DNA of 52,669 nt, taken from positions 1-52,669 of the forward strand of contig NZ_JAODNV010000021.1 in assembly GCF_025398195.1 (NCBI RefSeq), in the 5' to 3' direction. The notes under the pieces were generated by a model. That model made no database searches and was not told the origin of the DNA. It saw nothing but the letters and a program-made list of their open reading frames with translations. Positions 8,741 to 18,270 of the stretch are shown here, piece after piece. The position numbers and the translations under genes are program-made. Positions within the stretch are counted from its first letter, which is position 1. Every line of letters begins with the position of its first letter. Source of the DNA: Chelativorans petroleitrophicus (GTDB lineage Bacteria > Pseudomonadota > Alphaproteobacteria > Rhizobiales > Rhizobiaceae).

Positions 8741-9922
8741 TCAGGCGCTCCGATAGAGCTTGGTCATCACGAATTCGCGGTGACCCAGCGCCTCTGCGGA
8801 AGTGTGCCGGCCATTGGCGGTGCGGATGATGTTGTCGATCAGCAGATCGCCGGCCTGGTCAATGGTGAGCTCCCGCCGCAAAATGCCGGTAACGTCGACA
8901 TCGATATGCTCGCTCATCGTGCGGACGGTGCGCGGATTGGCCGAAATCTTGATGACCGGCACGATCGGATTGCCGATGACGTTTCCCTGGCCCGTGGGGA
9001 AGGTGTGGACCACATATCCGGCCGCCGCCATCAGCGTGACGCATTCCGCAGCCGCCGAGGACGTATCCATGAAATAGAGGCCGGGACCCGATTTAGGTGT
9101 CTCCGCCGGCTCCAGAACGTCGATATAGCGGGACGTGCGGCCGATCTTCTCCAGATTGCCGAGCGCCTTTTCCTCGATGGTCGTCAGGCCGCCTTCGATG
9201 TTGCCCTTGGTCGGCTGGCTCTCGGAAAGATCATCGACCTTGTGCGCCTCGATCACCTCGTCCTGATAGGCTTTCCACACCTTGTACCAGCGCTCGCCGA
9301 CCTCAGGATTGATGGCGCGGGCCTTAGCGATGTGTTCGGCGCCAGTGATCTCCGACGTCTCTCCGAAGACGCCATAGATGCCTTCGGGCAGCAGCTTGTC
9401 GTACATGTTGCCGACGGTGGGGCAGGAGCCGAGGCCCGTCGTCGTGTCGCTCTCGCCGCACTTAGTCGAAACCCACAGCTCCGAAATCGAGCACTCCTCG
9501 CGCTGCAGTTCGGTGGCGTAGTGCACGAATTCCTTGGCCTTGCGGGAGGCGTCCATGATCGTCTTCAGGTCGCCGTTCTGCTCGATGGAGAAGCCCGCCA
9601 CCGGCTTGCCCGTTTCGGCGATTCCGTCGACGATCTTCTTGGTCCAGCCGGGCTCGATGCCGATGACGACCACTGCCGCCACATTGGGGTTCGAGCCCGT
9701 GCCGATCATGGTTCGGAAATGCAGGTCGAGATCGGCGCCGAACTGGAGCCGCCCGTAGGCGTGCGGCAGGGCCAGCGTGCCCTTGATGTTGTTCGCCACG
9801 GCCTCGCAGGCCGCGTTGGAAATGTCGTCCACAGGCAGGATCACGACGTGGTTGCGCACGCCGACGCGGCCGTTTTCGCGCCGGTAGCCCTTGAAAGTGA
9901 GGTTGGAATATTTGGAAGGCAT
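8741..9922 (-). CDS. suyB: (R)-3-sulfolactate sulfo-lyase, large subunit SuyB
   Basis: Encodes 393 residues of the UxaA/altronate-dehydratase-type large subunit, with [14 protein letters not shown] near residue 13 and [18 protein letters not shown] near 154. With SuyA it splits (R)-3-sulfolactate into pyruvate and sulfite in the cytoplasm. In ordinary altronate dehydratases the SAF domain and this domain are similarly paired, but a separate 95-residue SAF subunit followed by a 393-residue partner and then a YeiH exporter is the sulfolactate arrangement. The 135-base gap to suyA holds a weak hairpin (10003-10022) and no gene. This is one of the best supported calls in the window. Confidence 0.92.
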   Translation of the reverse strand: MPSKYSNLTFKGYRRENGRVGVRNHVVILPVDDISNAACEAVANNIKGTLALPHAYGRLQFGADLDLHFRTMIGTGSNPNVAAVVVIGIEPGWTKKIVDGIAETGKPVAGFSIEQNGDLKTIMDASRKAKEFVHYATELQREECSISELWVSTKCGESDTTTGLGSCPTVGNMYDKLLPEGIYGVFGETSEITGAEHIAKARAINPEVGERWYKVWKAYQDEVIEAHKVDDLSESQPTKGNIEGGLTTIEEKALGNLEKIGRTSRYIDVLEPAETPKSGPGLYFMDTSSAAAECVTLMAAAGYVVHTFPTGQGNVIGNPIVPVIKISANPRTVRTMSEHIDVDVTGILRRELTIDQAGDLLIDNIIRTANGRHTSAEALGHREFVMTKLYRSA

Positions 9923-10057
9923 CGTTCTATGTCCCGTATCGGTTGGGATTCTTCGGCTTCACTCCATTCCGCGGCGTCCGGCCTTAAGCGCGCCAACCAG
10001 TGGCCCGCTACCAAAAACGGGCTCTGCAACGCGGCTCGAGTGAAAGGCGCGTCTCCA

Positions 10058-10345
10058 TTACCAGCGCTTGGTCTTCAGGTTGTGGACATGGACATGTCCG
10101 CCCTTGGCGACGTCGGCGACGATGCGGCCGATGTCCTCGCCATACTTGATCGCCGTATCGCCGACCTTGAGGTCGGTCAGCGCCACCTTGTGCCCGATCG
10201 GCACGTCGTCGATCACTTTCAGCGTGAAGCTCGAATTGTCCTCCGTCACCACACAGAGCATTTCGGTACCGGCTTTCAGGCCCTCGACCACTACGACGCC
10301 GACATTGTCGCGCTTATCGTGAACCAAAAGATGCGGTGCGCTCAC
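10058..10345 (-). CDS. suyA: (R)-3-sulfolactate sulfo-lyase, small subunit SuyA (SAF domain)
   Basis: Encodes 95 residues, a single SAF domain with LLVHDKRDNVGVVV near residue 6 and IGHKVAL near 50. It is the small partner of SuyB in cleavage of (R)-sulfolactate to pyruvate and sulfite. The start is GTG 10345, preceded by an AGGGAGAG about five bases away. It is the first gene of the minus-strand operon. The operator shared with the second regulon promoter begins 24 bases upstream of the start, where a bound repressor would block transcription or early elongation. Confidence 0.9.
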   Translation of the reverse strand: MSAPHLLVHDKRDNVGVVVVEGLKAGTEMLCVVTEDNSSFTLKVIDDVPIGHKVALTDLKVGDTAIKYGEDIGRIVADVAKGGHVHVHNLKTKRW

Positions 10346-10368
10346 CCTTCTCTCCCTGGCTGCCTTAA

Positions 10369-10389
10369 TCTTATATAAGACATAAGATA
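10369..10389. promoter_or_regulatory. GntR operator between suyA and gntR
   Basis: A perfect 12-bp palindrome TCTTATATAAGA (10369-10380) is followed one base later by a further half-site ATAAGA (10382-10387). The whole 21-bp block occurs again, in inverse orientation and without mismatch, at 13144-13164. In this GC-rich DNA such an AT-rich exact repeat is unlikely by chance. It is presumably bound by the adjacent GntR/UTRA protein. Confidence 0.8.
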
Positions 10390-10457
10390 CGAAACTGTAG
10401 CGTTGTCAATCGGACTTCGCTATTGCTAAATGAATAATTCGGAGGTGGTTGACGCGG

Positions 10458-11189
10458 ATGGACGCACGCGCGGATTCGAAACTGGGCTTCCGCCCACTCT
10501 ATCAGCAGGTGCGCGAGGAGATCACCCGGCATCTGGCGAGCGGGCGCTGGCAGCCGGGGACCATGCTCCCGAGCGAGCAGGAGCTTGCGCGCGAGCTTGG
10601 CGTAAGCCAGGGCACTGTCCGCAAGGCGCTTGACGCGATGACGGCTGAGCGCATTCTGGTGCGCCGGCAGGGCAGAGGCACCTTCGTTGCGGAATATGAG
10701 GAGAGCCGCATCCTGTTTCAGTTCTTCCGGCTCTACCCCGATTCCGGCGAGCGGCTTTTCCCGGTCTCAAAGGTGCTGGATGTGCGCTCGGCCGCTCCGA
10801 GCGAGGAGGAGCGCGAGGCGCTGGAGCTTGAACCGAAGGCCGAGGTCTGGCGCATCTCGCGCCTGCGCTATCACGGATCGGAGCTCATCATGCGCGAGAT
10901 CCTCTCGCTGCCCGTGGCGCAGTTTGTGGATCTCGGGGAGCTCGAGGAAATCCCGAACAATGTCTACCGCCTCTATTCGCAGCGCTGGGGCATCACGATC
11001 ACCCGCATCTCCGAAAAGCTGAAGGCGGTGGCCGCCGGCGAGGCCGACCTCGCCGAGCTTGGCTGCGCGATCGGGGCGCCCCTTCTGGAAATCAGGCGCG
11101 TCGCCTTCGATCTTAACAAGCGTCCGGTGGAGTATCGCCGGTCACGCTGCCTCACCGATTCGATGCACTACGCATCCGACCTGAGCTGA
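10458..11189 (+). CDS. GntR/HutC-type (UTRA) regulator of the sulfonate regulon
   Basis: Encodes 243 residues. An N-terminal winged helix covers roughly residues 10-75 (SEQELARELGVSQGTVRKAL), and a UTRA ligand-binding domain follows. ATG 10458 is preferred. TTG 10449 in the same frame is possible but lies too close to the GGAGGT at 10441. The gene is divergent from suyA, and both promoters flank the 21-bp operator. UTRA regulators usually repress and are released by a pathway intermediate; here sulfolactate or a sulfo-sugar acid would be logical. That ligand is inferred. The exact repeat of the operator at 13144 suggests this one protein controls both gene blocks. Confidence 0.85.
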   Translation: MDARADSKLGFRPLYQQVREEITRHLASGRWQPGTMLPSEQELARELGVSQGTVRKALDAMTAERILVRRQGRGTFVAEYEESRILFQFFRLYPDSGERLFPVSKVLDVRSAAPSEEEREALELEPKAEVWRISRLRYHGSELIMREILSLPVAQFVDLGELEEIPNNVYRLYSQRWGITITRISEKLKAVAAGEADLAELGCAIGAPLLEIRRVAFDLNKRPVEYRRSRCLTDSMHYASDLS

Positions 11190-11262
11190 ATGGCCGGGAG
11201 TTGGTGACATCTCCGTTAGTCCCCGCTCTGGACTTAGCTCCGCTAAGCCCAAGAAGATGCTT

Positions 11263-11286
11263 TCTCCCCCGCAAAAAGGGGGGAGA
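11263..11286. terminator. C/G hairpin after gntR and the lactonase gene
   Basis: TCTCCCCC (11263-11270) pairs with GGGGGAGA (11279-11286). It lies between the convergent gntR and SMP-30 genes and resembles the hairpin at 38449-38475. It may serve both directions, but it has no clear T run. Confidence 0.4.
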
Positions 11287-11360
11287 TATTGGCAAGACAT
11301 GTCGGCTTCCGCAAACCATTGGCGTTGGTCATTGGCGGAACGGAACGCGCCAGCTTATTC

Positions 11361-12278
11361 CTAGGCTGGGGCAAAACCTTCAACCCCCGGCGTAGCGAAC
11401 TCCGTGGGCGGCAGGCCCTGGATGCCGAGATCCAGCGCCAGAAGGCTGCCATCGAGCGGGCCTTTCTCCTCGGGCGCAAGACCGTCGCTGAGCGATGTGA
11501 CGAACATCGTCTTCATGTCGGAGCCGCCAAAGGCGATTTTTGTCGGGCGCGCCACGGGCAGGCGGACGGTGAGGTCGAGCTTTCCTTCGGGCGTGTATCT
11601 AAGCAGCTGCGATCCCCGCACCGCGGCGAGCCAGTAGCATCCGCTGGCATCGACCGTCGCGCCATCAGGGCGACCGCCTCCCTCCGGCAGCTTAACGAAA
11701 AGCTCCTTTTCGCCCGGCATCCCAGTCTCCGGATCGTAGCGAGCACGCCAGACCTGGAAGGGTGTCAGAGGCGTGTCGGCCCAATAGACGGTCCGGCCGT
11801 CCGGGCTGAAGGCGATGCCGTTGGGAATGGTCAATCCGCTTTCGATCAGGGTGATGCTGCCATCGCTGTCGATCCGGAAGAGCTTTCCCACGGGCTTGAG
11901 CCCGGTCTCGGGCAGCGGCATGGTGCCGAGCCAAAGTCGGCCTTGCACGTCGCAGCATGCATCGTTGGTGCGGTTGCCCGAGACGGAGGCCTCCAGTCGG
12001 GTGAACAGGCGCCGGCTTCCATCGGCCGGATCGAACTTCAGGATCGTGTCGTGCTGGCCGACGAGCAGGGTTCCGTCATCGGCGGGCTGAACGAACCCCG
12101 TCATTTCGGGGAAGTCCCAGCTTTCTGTTTCTCCGCTCGTGGGCCGTGTGCGCAGCACCTTTCGCCCCATGATATCAACCCACAGCAGAGCCTCCTCGCG
12201 CCTATCCCAGATCGCGCTTTCTCCGACAAGGGCGGTGTAGGAGGCAATCCGCTCCACCTTCGGCGTCAGGGTCCGCAT
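11361..12278 (-). CDS. SMP-30/gluconolactonase-family sugar lactonase
   Basis: Encodes 305 residues of the six-bladed propeller lactonase family, with ERIASYTALVGESAIWD near the N-terminus (metal-binding Glu), LWVDI, a central NRTNDACCDVQGRLW segment (metal-binding Asn) and SPDGRTVYWADT (metal-binding Asp region). These enzymes open aldonolactones to aldonic acids. ATG 12278 is chosen because it lies just after the aldolase stop; the longer frame would overlap that gene by about 80 bases. It forms a two-gene operon with the aldolase under the shared operator. In the proposed pathway it would open a sulfo-sugar lactone, as in the sulfo-Entner-Doudoroff route. The substrate is inferred. Confidence 0.85.
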   Translation of the reverse strand: MRTLTPKVERIASYTALVGESAIWDRREEALLWVDIMGRKVLRTRPTSGETESWDFPEMTGFVQPADDGTLLVGQHDTILKFDPADGSRRLFTRLEASVSGNRTNDACCDVQGRLWLGTMPLPETGLKPVGKLFRIDSDGSITLIESGLTIPNGIAFSPDGRTVYWADTPLTPFQVWRARYDPETGMPGEKELFVKLPEGGGRPDGATVDASGCYWLAAVRGSQLLRYTPEGKLDLTVRLPVARPTKIAFGGSDMKTMFVTSLSDGLAPEEKGPLDGSLLALDLGIQGLPPTEFATPGVEGFAPA

Positions 12279-12283
12279 GGCGT

Positions 12284-13051
12284 TCAAGCGCTCCTCAAAG
12301 TTGCAAGCTCGCTGCGGGCGTTTGACATCAGCAAGCCAAGGTCGGAGCCCGAGGCCACCCAACTGTAGCCGTAGGCGAGATAATCGCGAGCCTGCGCCGC
12401 ATTCGCCGCGAGGATTCCGCAGGGCTTGCCGAGCTCGGCGCAGCGGGCGGCGGCATCGGCAAGAACCTTCTGAACCTCGCCATGGCCCGGCTGGCCGATG
12501 AAGCCCATGTCGGCGGAGAGGTCACCCGGCCCTATGAAGATGCAGTCAACGCCGGGAACGGCTGCGATCTCCCTGATGTTGCCAAGCGCCTTTTGCGTTT
12601 CGATCTGAACGATGACGCAGATCCCGTCCACCGCCCTGCGGGCATAATCCTTCACGCCGCCATAGCGCGTGGCGCGGCTCATGCCGGCAAAGCCGCGTAT
12701 ACCCTCCGGGGGATAGCGCGTCGCCGCGACGGCCTTTCGCGCCTCCTCCGCATTCTGGACATAGGGGAACATGACCGTCTCAGCGCCGAAATCAAGCACC
12801 TGCTTGACGATCACCGGGTCGTTCCACGGCAGACGCACCACGGCGCTGGAGGGCGTGCCCGCGACGGCCTGGAGAAGTCCCAGCGTGCGCGGCGGGTCGT
12901 TGGGCGCATGCTCCATGTCGAGGACGATGAAATCGTAGCCCGCATAGCCCAGCGCCTCGGCGGCCACCGCACTGCCGCTCATGGCCCAGACGCCAATCAT
13001 CGGCGGTTTGCGCGTCATATTTTCTTTGAAAGCGTTCAGCGGCAAATCCAA
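12284..13051 (-). CDS. HpcH/HpaI-family 2-keto-3-deoxy acid aldolase
   Basis: Encodes 255 residues of the class II metal-dependent aldolase family. Visible marks are VLDMEHAPND near residue 40, VVRLPWND near 67 (substrate-binding Arg), VQIET near 145 (metal Glu) and GPGDLSADMG near 170 (metal Asp). TTG 13051 is chosen because GAGGGAG lies about eight bases upstream and the product then begins MDLPLNAFK, the usual start of this family. Such enzymes cleave 2-keto-3-deoxy acids to pyruvate plus an aldehyde. HpcH-type enzymes are the KDSG aldolases of sulfo-Entner-Doudoroff users, giving pyruvate and sulfolactaldehyde. The shared operator with suyAB supports that role here, but the substrate is not proven. 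Confidence 0.85.
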   Translation of the reverse strand: MDLPLNAFKENMTRKPPMIGVWAMSGSAVAAEALGYAGYDFIVLDMEHAPNDPPRTLGLLQAVAGTPSSAVVRLPWNDPVIVKQVLDFGAETVMFPYVQNAEEARKAVAATRYPPEGIRGFAGMSRATRYGGVKDYARRAVDGICVIVQIETQKALGNIREIAAVPGVDCIFIGPGDLSADMGFIGQPGHGEVQKVLADAAARCAELGKPCGILAANAAQARDYLAYGYSWVASGSDLGLLMSNARSELATLRSA

Positions 13052-13143
13052 TTTTTCTTCTCCCTCTCGGACCCTTGGCGCCAAAATCCCGTTGGCTTTC
13101 AGAAATGGCTTTAACGCCGTCCAAAGCGCATTGCCACAACTTA

Positions 13144-13164
13144 TATCTTATGTCTTATATAAGA
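13144..13164. promoter_or_regulatory. Second exact copy of the GntR operator
   Basis: This 21-bp block is identical, on the opposite strand, to 10369-10389: half-site TCTTAT (13146-13151), then the palindrome TCTTATATAAGA (13153-13164). It lies between divergent genes, 93 bases before the aldolase TTG start and 61 bases before the solute-binding protein ATG, so one bound regulator could control both operons. Confidence 0.8.
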
Positions 13165-13225
13165 AAGTGGGCGACGGCGGAGGCGGGGTGCTTCCGGCTG
13201 GTCGCATTCGTCCAGGGAGGTTGGA

Positions 13226-14506
13226 ATGATTCGAAACCGCAAAAGCGTTCTGAAGCTCCTCGCCGCGGTCTCCGTTGCGGGCATTGCTGCGGGAATGGCC
13301 GTGACGGCTTCCGCCCAGGAAAAGATCACGATCACCTTTGCCAATTGGGCGGCAGCCGAAGGAACCACCAAGCCCGGCATCGAGAAGGTAATTGCCGATT
13401 TCGAGGCCGCGAACCCGGATATTGACATCGTCAGCGAGGCGATTTCCTTCTCCGAGATCGCGCGGCAGCTCGTCCTGCGCGCCCGGTCGGGCAACCCGCC
13501 GGATGTGGCGCAGATCGCCGGCAACGATACGGTCCTGCTTGGCTCCACCGGGGCGCTCGAGCCGCTCGACAGCTATGTCAGCGACGAGCTTGCTGCCAAT
13601 CTGAAGTCTGGCGCCGACGCCGGTCTTCGCGACAAGGACGGATCGCTGTTCGCCTTCCCTTGGAATCAGTCGCCAGCCGGCTTCTGGTACAACAAGAAGA
13701 TCATGGAACAAGCCGGTCTCGATCCCGAGAACCCGCCCCGCACCATCGACGAGCTGAATGAGGCCCTGGCGGCGATCAAGTCGAGCCAGCCGGATGTCAT
13801 TCCCCTTGCGATCGACACGACCAACCGTCCCTTCGCGCTGAGCTCCAACTGGCCGTGGATGCAGTCCTTCGGTGCGGTGCCCGTGGGCGAGGGCGCGACC
13901 GGTGCCGAATCTGAGGAGATGAAGGCCTATCTTAACTGGATGCGCGAGATCGCGCAGGCCGGCTACATCGATCCGGGCCGCCGCATTGGCGAGTTCCGCC
14001 CGCTTGCAGCGCAGGGCAATGTCGCCTTCATCTGGGACCAGGTGCTGCTCAAGGGCGTGATGCAGGCGGCAAGCGGCATGTCCGACGAGGAGTTCTACGA
14101 GACCTGGGGTGTGACGACCTTGCCCGTGGGTGGCGGCAAGGCCACGACCTTCGAGGGCGGGCACCAGCTCATCATGTTCTCCGCCAGCAAGAACAAGGAA
14201 GCGGCCTGGAAGTTCATCGAGTATCTGGCGACCTCGCCCGATACGATCGCCAACTACACGACGAGCGTGAATTCCTCGCTGCCTTCGATCAAGTCGACGG
14301 GCAATGCCGAGCTTGACGAAGTGCTGAGCGCGCCGGTCTTCAAGGCGTTCTCCGAGGAAATTATTCCGACGCTGGCGCCGCAGCCCTACGGGCCCGAGTT
14401 CGCCGCCGCCGCGACGGCGGTGATGGCTGGCGTGCAGGAGGCCGTCACGGGTACGAAGCCGATCGACGAGATTGCCGCTTCGATCCAGCAGCAGCTCCCG
14501 CAGTAA
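13226..14506 (+). CDS. ABC transporter sugar-type solute-binding protein
   Basis: Encodes 426 residues of the MalE-like family. A signal peptide runs through residues 1-30, with basic residues, a hydrophobic stretch and likely cleavage after ASA. The mature protein has IEKVIADFEAANPDIDI and GALEPLDSYV, typical of CUT1 binding proteins. GGGAGG lies five bases before ATG 13226. It is the first gene of a six-gene operon (binding protein, two permeases, SDR, ATPase, dehydratase). The protein would capture the pathway substrate in the periplasm. Given the operator shared with the sulfolactate genes, a sulfonated sugar such as sulfoquinovose or a glycoside is a reasonable guess, not a demonstrated ligand. 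Confidence 0.9.
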   Translation: MIRNRKSVLKLLAAVSVAGIAAGMAVTASAQEKITITFANWAAAEGTTKPGIEKVIADFEAANPDIDIVSEAISFSEIARQLVLRARSGNPPDVAQIAGNDTVLLGSTGALEPLDSYVSDELAANLKSGADAGLRDKDGSLFAFPWNQSPAGFWYNKKIMEQAGLDPENPPRTIDELNEALAAIKSSQPDVIPLAIDTTNRPFALSSNWPWMQSFGAVPVGEGATGAESEEMKAYLNWMREIAQAGYIDPGRRIGEFRPLAAQGNVAFIWDQVLLKGVMQAASGMSDEEFYETWGVTTLPVGGGKATTFEGGHQLIMFSASKNKEAAWKFIEYLATSPDTIANYTTSVNSSLPSIKSTGNAELDEVLSAPVFKAFSEEIIPTLAPQPYGPEFAAAATAVMAGVQEAVTGTKPIDEIAASIQQQLPQ

Positions 14507-14508
14507 AG

Positions 14509-15426
14509 ATGACTGCCGACGTTATCACGACAAATGCTCGCGCCCGGCCCCGTGCCCGGCGCGAGCCATGGCTCGACTGGATGGTCCTGCCGACGCTCAT
14601 CGTCATGGCGGTGGTCGTGGGCTATCCCGTCGTCTACACGATCCTTCTGTCGGTGCAGGATTACAACCTGCTCGACTTCACTCCGGCCAACTATGTCGGC
14701 GCGCAGAACTACGCGAAGCTGGCCGCCGATTCCGTCTTCTGGCAGTCGCTCCTCAACACTGCGATCTACACATTCGGCAGTGTCGGCATTGCCGCGCTGC
14801 TTGGGCTCGTCCTAGCCCTGCTTACCGAAAACCTCGGCGGCGCGCGCTTCCGTGCCGTGCGCACGCTGCTTCTGATGCCCTGGGCCGTGCCGTTCGTCGT
14901 GGTGGCGTTCCTGTTCCGCTACATGTATCTGCAGAACGGCGGCATCATCAACGCCGTGCTTCTTTGGGCGGGCATTATCAACGACCCGGTGCCATGGCTC
15001 AATTCGGCGATGCTCGCACTGCCGGCGGTGATGGTCGCCAACATCTGGGCGATGGCGCCGTTCTTCTTCCTGCTCGTCAGTGCCGCGCTTTCGGCCATCC
15101 CCAATGAGGTGATCGAGTCGGCGCGCGTGGACCGGGCGGGCACCTGGGGCATGATCTGGCACATCAAGCTGCCGTTCCTGCGCAATCCGCTGCTGATCAG
15201 CAGCCTCCTCATGGTCATTTCCAATTTCAACGATTTCGCCAAGATCTGGGCAATGACCCAGGGCGGTCCCGGATATTCGACCAGCACGCTGGTGATCTAT
15301 GTCTACCGGCTGGCCTTCGAGAGCTTCGAGTTCGGCTATGCATCGGCCGTCGGAGTCATCTGGCTCGTGATGCTGATGGCGCTCGCCTGGCTCTACATGC
15401 GAGCGCTGCGGATGGAAAAACGATGA
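14509..15426 (+). CDS. ABC transporter permease, MalF/UgpA type
   Basis: Encodes 305 residues with about six membrane spans and the inner-membrane EAA-like loop VIESARVDRAGTWGMIWHIKLPFLRNPL near residue 203, which contacts the ATPase. It starts two bases after the binding-protein stop and overlaps the next permease by four bases. It is the first of the paired CUT1-family permeases that form the sugar channel. Confidence 0.9.
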   Translation: MTADVITTNARARPRARREPWLDWMVLPTLIVMAVVVGYPVVYTILLSVQDYNLLDFTPANYVGAQNYAKLAADSVFWQSLLNTAIYTFGSVGIAALLGLVLALLTENLGGARFRAVRTLLLMPWAVPFVVVAFLFRYMYLQNGGIINAVLLWAGIINDPVPWLNSAMLALPAVMVANIWAMAPFFFLLVSAALSAIPNEVIESARVDRAGTWGMIWHIKLPFLRNPLLISSLLMVISNFNDFAKIWAMTQGGPGYSTSTLVIYVYRLAFESFEFGYASAVGVIWLVMLMALAWLYMRALRMEKR

Positions 15427-16286
15427 GTACGGCAACAAAAATCTCGCGCCCGCGTCTGGCGCCGGGAAGCATCGTGCGCTGGACGGCGATCGCCTTCGCG
15501 CTCTTCTGGAGCCTGGCGCCGATCTACTGGATGCTTTCGACGTCGCTCAAGACGGAGCTGGAGGCGACGCGCCTCCACCCGACGCTATGGCCGGAGGCAC
15601 CGACATTCGCCAACTATATCGGCCTGACGGGCACCTCGCTGCCTTTCGTCGCCTTCTTCTTTAACACGGTCCTGAGCTGCCTGTTGACGGCGGTCGTCTG
15701 CGTCGTCATCGCAACACCCGCGGCCTACGCGCTGTCGCGGGCTCGCTTCCGGCTTGCCGGGACGGTGGGATACACCATCCTCGCCTTCCGCATGCTGCCA
15801 ATGGTAGTGGTGCTGGCGCCGCTCTATCTTCTCCTGCTCAACGCACGCCTTCTCGACACCGGAACCGGCCTCGTGGTGGGCTTCACCACGTTCGGCCTGC
15901 CCTTCGCGGTCTGGATGATGAAGAGCTTCGTGGATGCGGTGCCGATCGAGGTGGAGGAAGCCGCTCGCGTCGATGGCTATCCGCGCTGGCAGATCCTGCT
16001 TAGGGTCGTCGTGCCACTCATCATGCCAGGCATTCTTACCACCGGGACGTTCGTGTTCATGGAAGCCTGGAACAATCTGATTTACCCGCTGACCTTCATC
16101 ACCACGATGGAGAAGCAGACCCTGCCGGCCGCGCTGGTGCTTACCTTTACCGGCCAGTTCAAGACGGACTGGGGCGGCATGATGGCTGCGGCGACGATCA
16201 CCACCCTGCCGCTGATGATCGCCTTCTTCGCCGTGCAGCGGTCTATGGTGCGCGGGCTTACCTCGGGAGCCGTCGCCGGTGCCTGA
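15423..16286 (+). CDS. ABC transporter permease, MalG/UgpE type
   Basis: Encodes 287 residues with about six spans. The loop EVEEAARVDGYPRWQIL near residue 178 is the EAA motif that docks on the ATPase. Its start overlaps the first permease (ATGA), and its end overlaps the SDR gene by eight bases. It forms the second half of the sugar channel. Confidence 0.9.
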   Translation: MSTATKISRPRLAPGSIVRWTAIAFALFWSLAPIYWMLSTSLKTELEATRLHPTLWPEAPTFANYIGLTGTSLPFVAFFFNTVLSCLLTAVVCVVIATPAAYALSRARFRLAGTVGYTILAFRMLPMVVVLAPLYLLLLNARLLDTGTGLVVGFTTFGLPFAVWMMKSFVDAVPIEVEEAARVDGYPRWQILLRVVVPLIMPGILTTGTFVFMEAWNNLIYPLTFITTMEKQTLPAALVLTFTGQFKTDWGGMMAAATITTLPLMIAFFAVQRSMVRGLTSGAVAGA

Positions 16287-17127
16287 CGTGAGTCCAGACA
16301 GAAAGGTTGCCGGGCGGTTCGGCGGCCAGGTTGCGCTTGTCACCGGAGCGGCAGGCGGCATCGGCTTTGCCATCGCAGGACGGCTTGCCTCGGAAGGGGC
16401 TGCGGTCCTGATGACGGATGTGGATGAAGTCCGCCTTGCCGACGCCGCCGAAGCGCTGCGCGCGGAAGGGGCGGAGGTTGAAACGGCCGCGGCGGATCTC
16501 GCCAGCGCGCAGGACCGCGCGCGACTGGTGCCGGTCGCGCTCGCGCACTGGAACCGGCTCGACATCCTTGTCAACAACGCGGCTTTTCATGGCGAGCGGC
16601 GTGCCTTCACGGAGGCGTCCGAGGAGGAATTCGAGCGGATTTTCGCGGTGAACGTAACGGCGACGGCCGTCCTCTGCCGCGCGGCGGCGGGACCCATGCA
16701 GGAGCAGGGTGCGGGCGCGATCATCAATATCGGCTCGATCCAGGCGGATCTTCCCGTGCCCACCTATGCGGCCTATGTCGCAAGCAAGGGGGCCATCGCT
16801 GCGCTCACCCGCGCGCTTGCGGTCGAGCTTGCGCCGCGCATCCGCGTCAACGCGGTGCTGCCGGGCGTGATTGCGACGGATTCCTTCAAACAGACCCTGG
16901 CCGAGGGGGCAACCGTCAGTAAACCCGCATCCATGACCGCCGCGCTGCTTGGCCGCGAGGGCCACGCTTCGGAAGTGGCCGCGGCCGTCGCCTTTCTGGC
17001 TTCTGCCGAAGCCGCCTTCATCACCGGTGCGGCGCTGCCTGTCGATGGCGGCCGCAGCATCAGCCGCAGGCCGGACCCGTTCCAGTCGTCCTTCGGCGAG
17101 CAAGAACAATCAGGAAATCCCGAATGA
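16279..17127 (+). CDS. SDR-family oxidoreductase, candidate sugar 1-dehydrogenase
   Basis: Encodes 282 residues of the classical short-chain dehydrogenase family. [14 protein letters not shown] (near residue 20) is the cofactor motif, NNAA follows near 100, and the catalytic YVASK is near 170. It starts at GTG 16279, inside the end of the permease gene, and overlaps the ATPase gene by four bases, so it is embedded in the transport operon. An SDR is the first enzyme (sulfoquinovose dehydrogenase) of the sulfo-Entner-Doudoroff pathway, oxidising the sugar to a lactone for the SMP-30 protein. That step is inferred from context. The family also contains acyl-carrier-protein and polyol dehydrogenases. 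Confidence 0.85.
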   Translation: MPDVSPDRKVAGRFGGQVALVTGAAGGIGFAIAGRLASEGAAVLMTDVDEVRLADAAEALRAEGAEVETAAADLASAQDRARLVPVALAHWNRLDILVNNAAFHGERRAFTEASEEEFERIFAVNVTATAVLCRAAAGPMQEQGAGAIINIGSIQADLPVPTYAAYVASKGAIAALTRALAVELAPRIRVNAVLPGVIATDSFKQTLAEGATVSKPASMTAALLGREGHASEVAAAVAFLASAEAAFITGAALPVDGGRSISRRPDPFQSSFGEQEQSGNPE

Positions 17128-18209
17128 CCAGAATCGTGCTGCGCAATGTCGAGAAGCACTACGGCAATGTGCCGGTTCTTCGCGACTGCAACCTGGAGAT
17201 AAAGAACGGCGAATTCATCGTGCTGGTCGGGCCTTCCGGCTCGGGCAAGACGACGCTGCTGCGCATCATAGCGGGTCTGGAGCACATCACCGCGGGTGAT
17301 CTCTATTTCGACGATACGCTCGTCAACGATGTCGATGTGGGCGACCGGGACATCGCGATGGTCTTCCAGAATTACGGGCTCTACCCGCACATGACGGTGT
17401 ACGAAAACATGGCCTTCGGCCTCAAGCGACGGAAGATGCCGAAGGACGAGATCGACCGGCGCGTGCGCAGGGCCTCGGAAATGCTCAACATCGCCCCCTA
17501 TCTGGCGCGCCGGCCGCGCCAGCTCTCGGGCGGCCAGCGTCAGCGCGTGGCGCTCGGGCGGGCCATCGTGCGCGATCCCAAGGTCTTCCTCCTGGATGAG
17601 CCGCTGTCGAACCTCGATGCGCATCTGCGCGTCCAGATGCGCACCGAAATCCTGAAGGTGCACCGCGCGGTCGCCGCGACGGCGGTATATGTGACCCACG
17701 ACCAGGTGGAGGCGCTGACGATGGGCGACCGCATCGTGGTCATGGCCGATGGGCGCATCCATCAGGTCGGCACGCCGGACGAGCTCTACGACAACCCGGA
17801 CAACAAGTTCGTCGCCTCCTTCATCGGGACGCCGGCCATGGGCTTCTTCGACTGCCCGGTCGCCTCGGCCGAGGCGAAGCCCTCCGCAGGGCGCGTGCGC
17901 CTGACCGAGGCACAGCGCACGCTTCTTCACAGGAACTGCAAGGCCAAGGTGACGGTGGGCATTCGCCCGGAACGCCTCTCGCTGACGAACAAGGAGGACG
18001 ATACGGCCGACATCCTGCTTCACGGGACCGTGGAGGCGGTGGAGATGCTGGGTTCGGAGCAATACGTCCATTTCGTTGTGGACGGCGGCGCGCTGACGGC
18101 GCGCGTGCCGCGCGAGCAGCAGGTGAGGGCAGGGGATTCCGTGACATTCCGCGCGGACGCGAAGCATCTCTATCTTTTCGATCCGGAAAGCAGCGTGACG
18201 CTGCGCTGA
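17124..18209 (+). CDS. ABC transporter ATP-binding protein, MsmK/UgpC type
   Basis: Encodes 361 residues. The Walker A motif GPSGSGKTT is near residue 36, the signature [14 protein letters not shown] near 134, Walker B VFLLDEP near 155 and the switch His in [10 protein letters not shown] near 190. A C-terminal MalK-type regulatory domain ([12 protein letters not shown] near 280) identifies the sugar-transporter subgroup. It energises the permeases encoded just upstream and overlaps the SDR gene by four bases. Confidence 0.92.
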   Translation: MTRIVLRNVEKHYGNVPVLRDCNLEIKNGEFIVLVGPSGSGKTTLLRIIAGLEHITAGDLYFDDTLVNDVDVGDRDIAMVFQNYGLYPHMTVYENMAFGLKRRKMPKDEIDRRVRRASEMLNIAPYLARRPRQLSGGQRQRVALGRAIVRDPKVFLLDEPLSNLDAHLRVQMRTEILKVHRAVAATAVYVTHDQVEALTMGDRIVVMADGRIHQVGTPDELYDNPDNKFVASFIGTPAMGFFDCPVASAEAKPSAGRVRLTEAQRTLLHRNCKAKVTVGIRPERLSLTNKEDDTADILLHGTVEAVEMLGSEQYVHFVVDGGALTARVPREQQVRAGDSVTFRADAKHLYLFDPESSVTLR

Positions 18210-18270
18210 TCCGCGCCGCCGCACGAACGGCATTGCGGATCTGAACGGCCAATTCGACAGGGAGCAGGTC

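Noticed and set aside
8114-10378. 754-codon plus-strand open frame across the sulfolactate operon
   Set aside because: It is antisense to suyA, suyB and the exporter gene, all of which have clear family matches; the product is basic, low in complexity and unlike any protein. High GC content leaves such antisense frames open.
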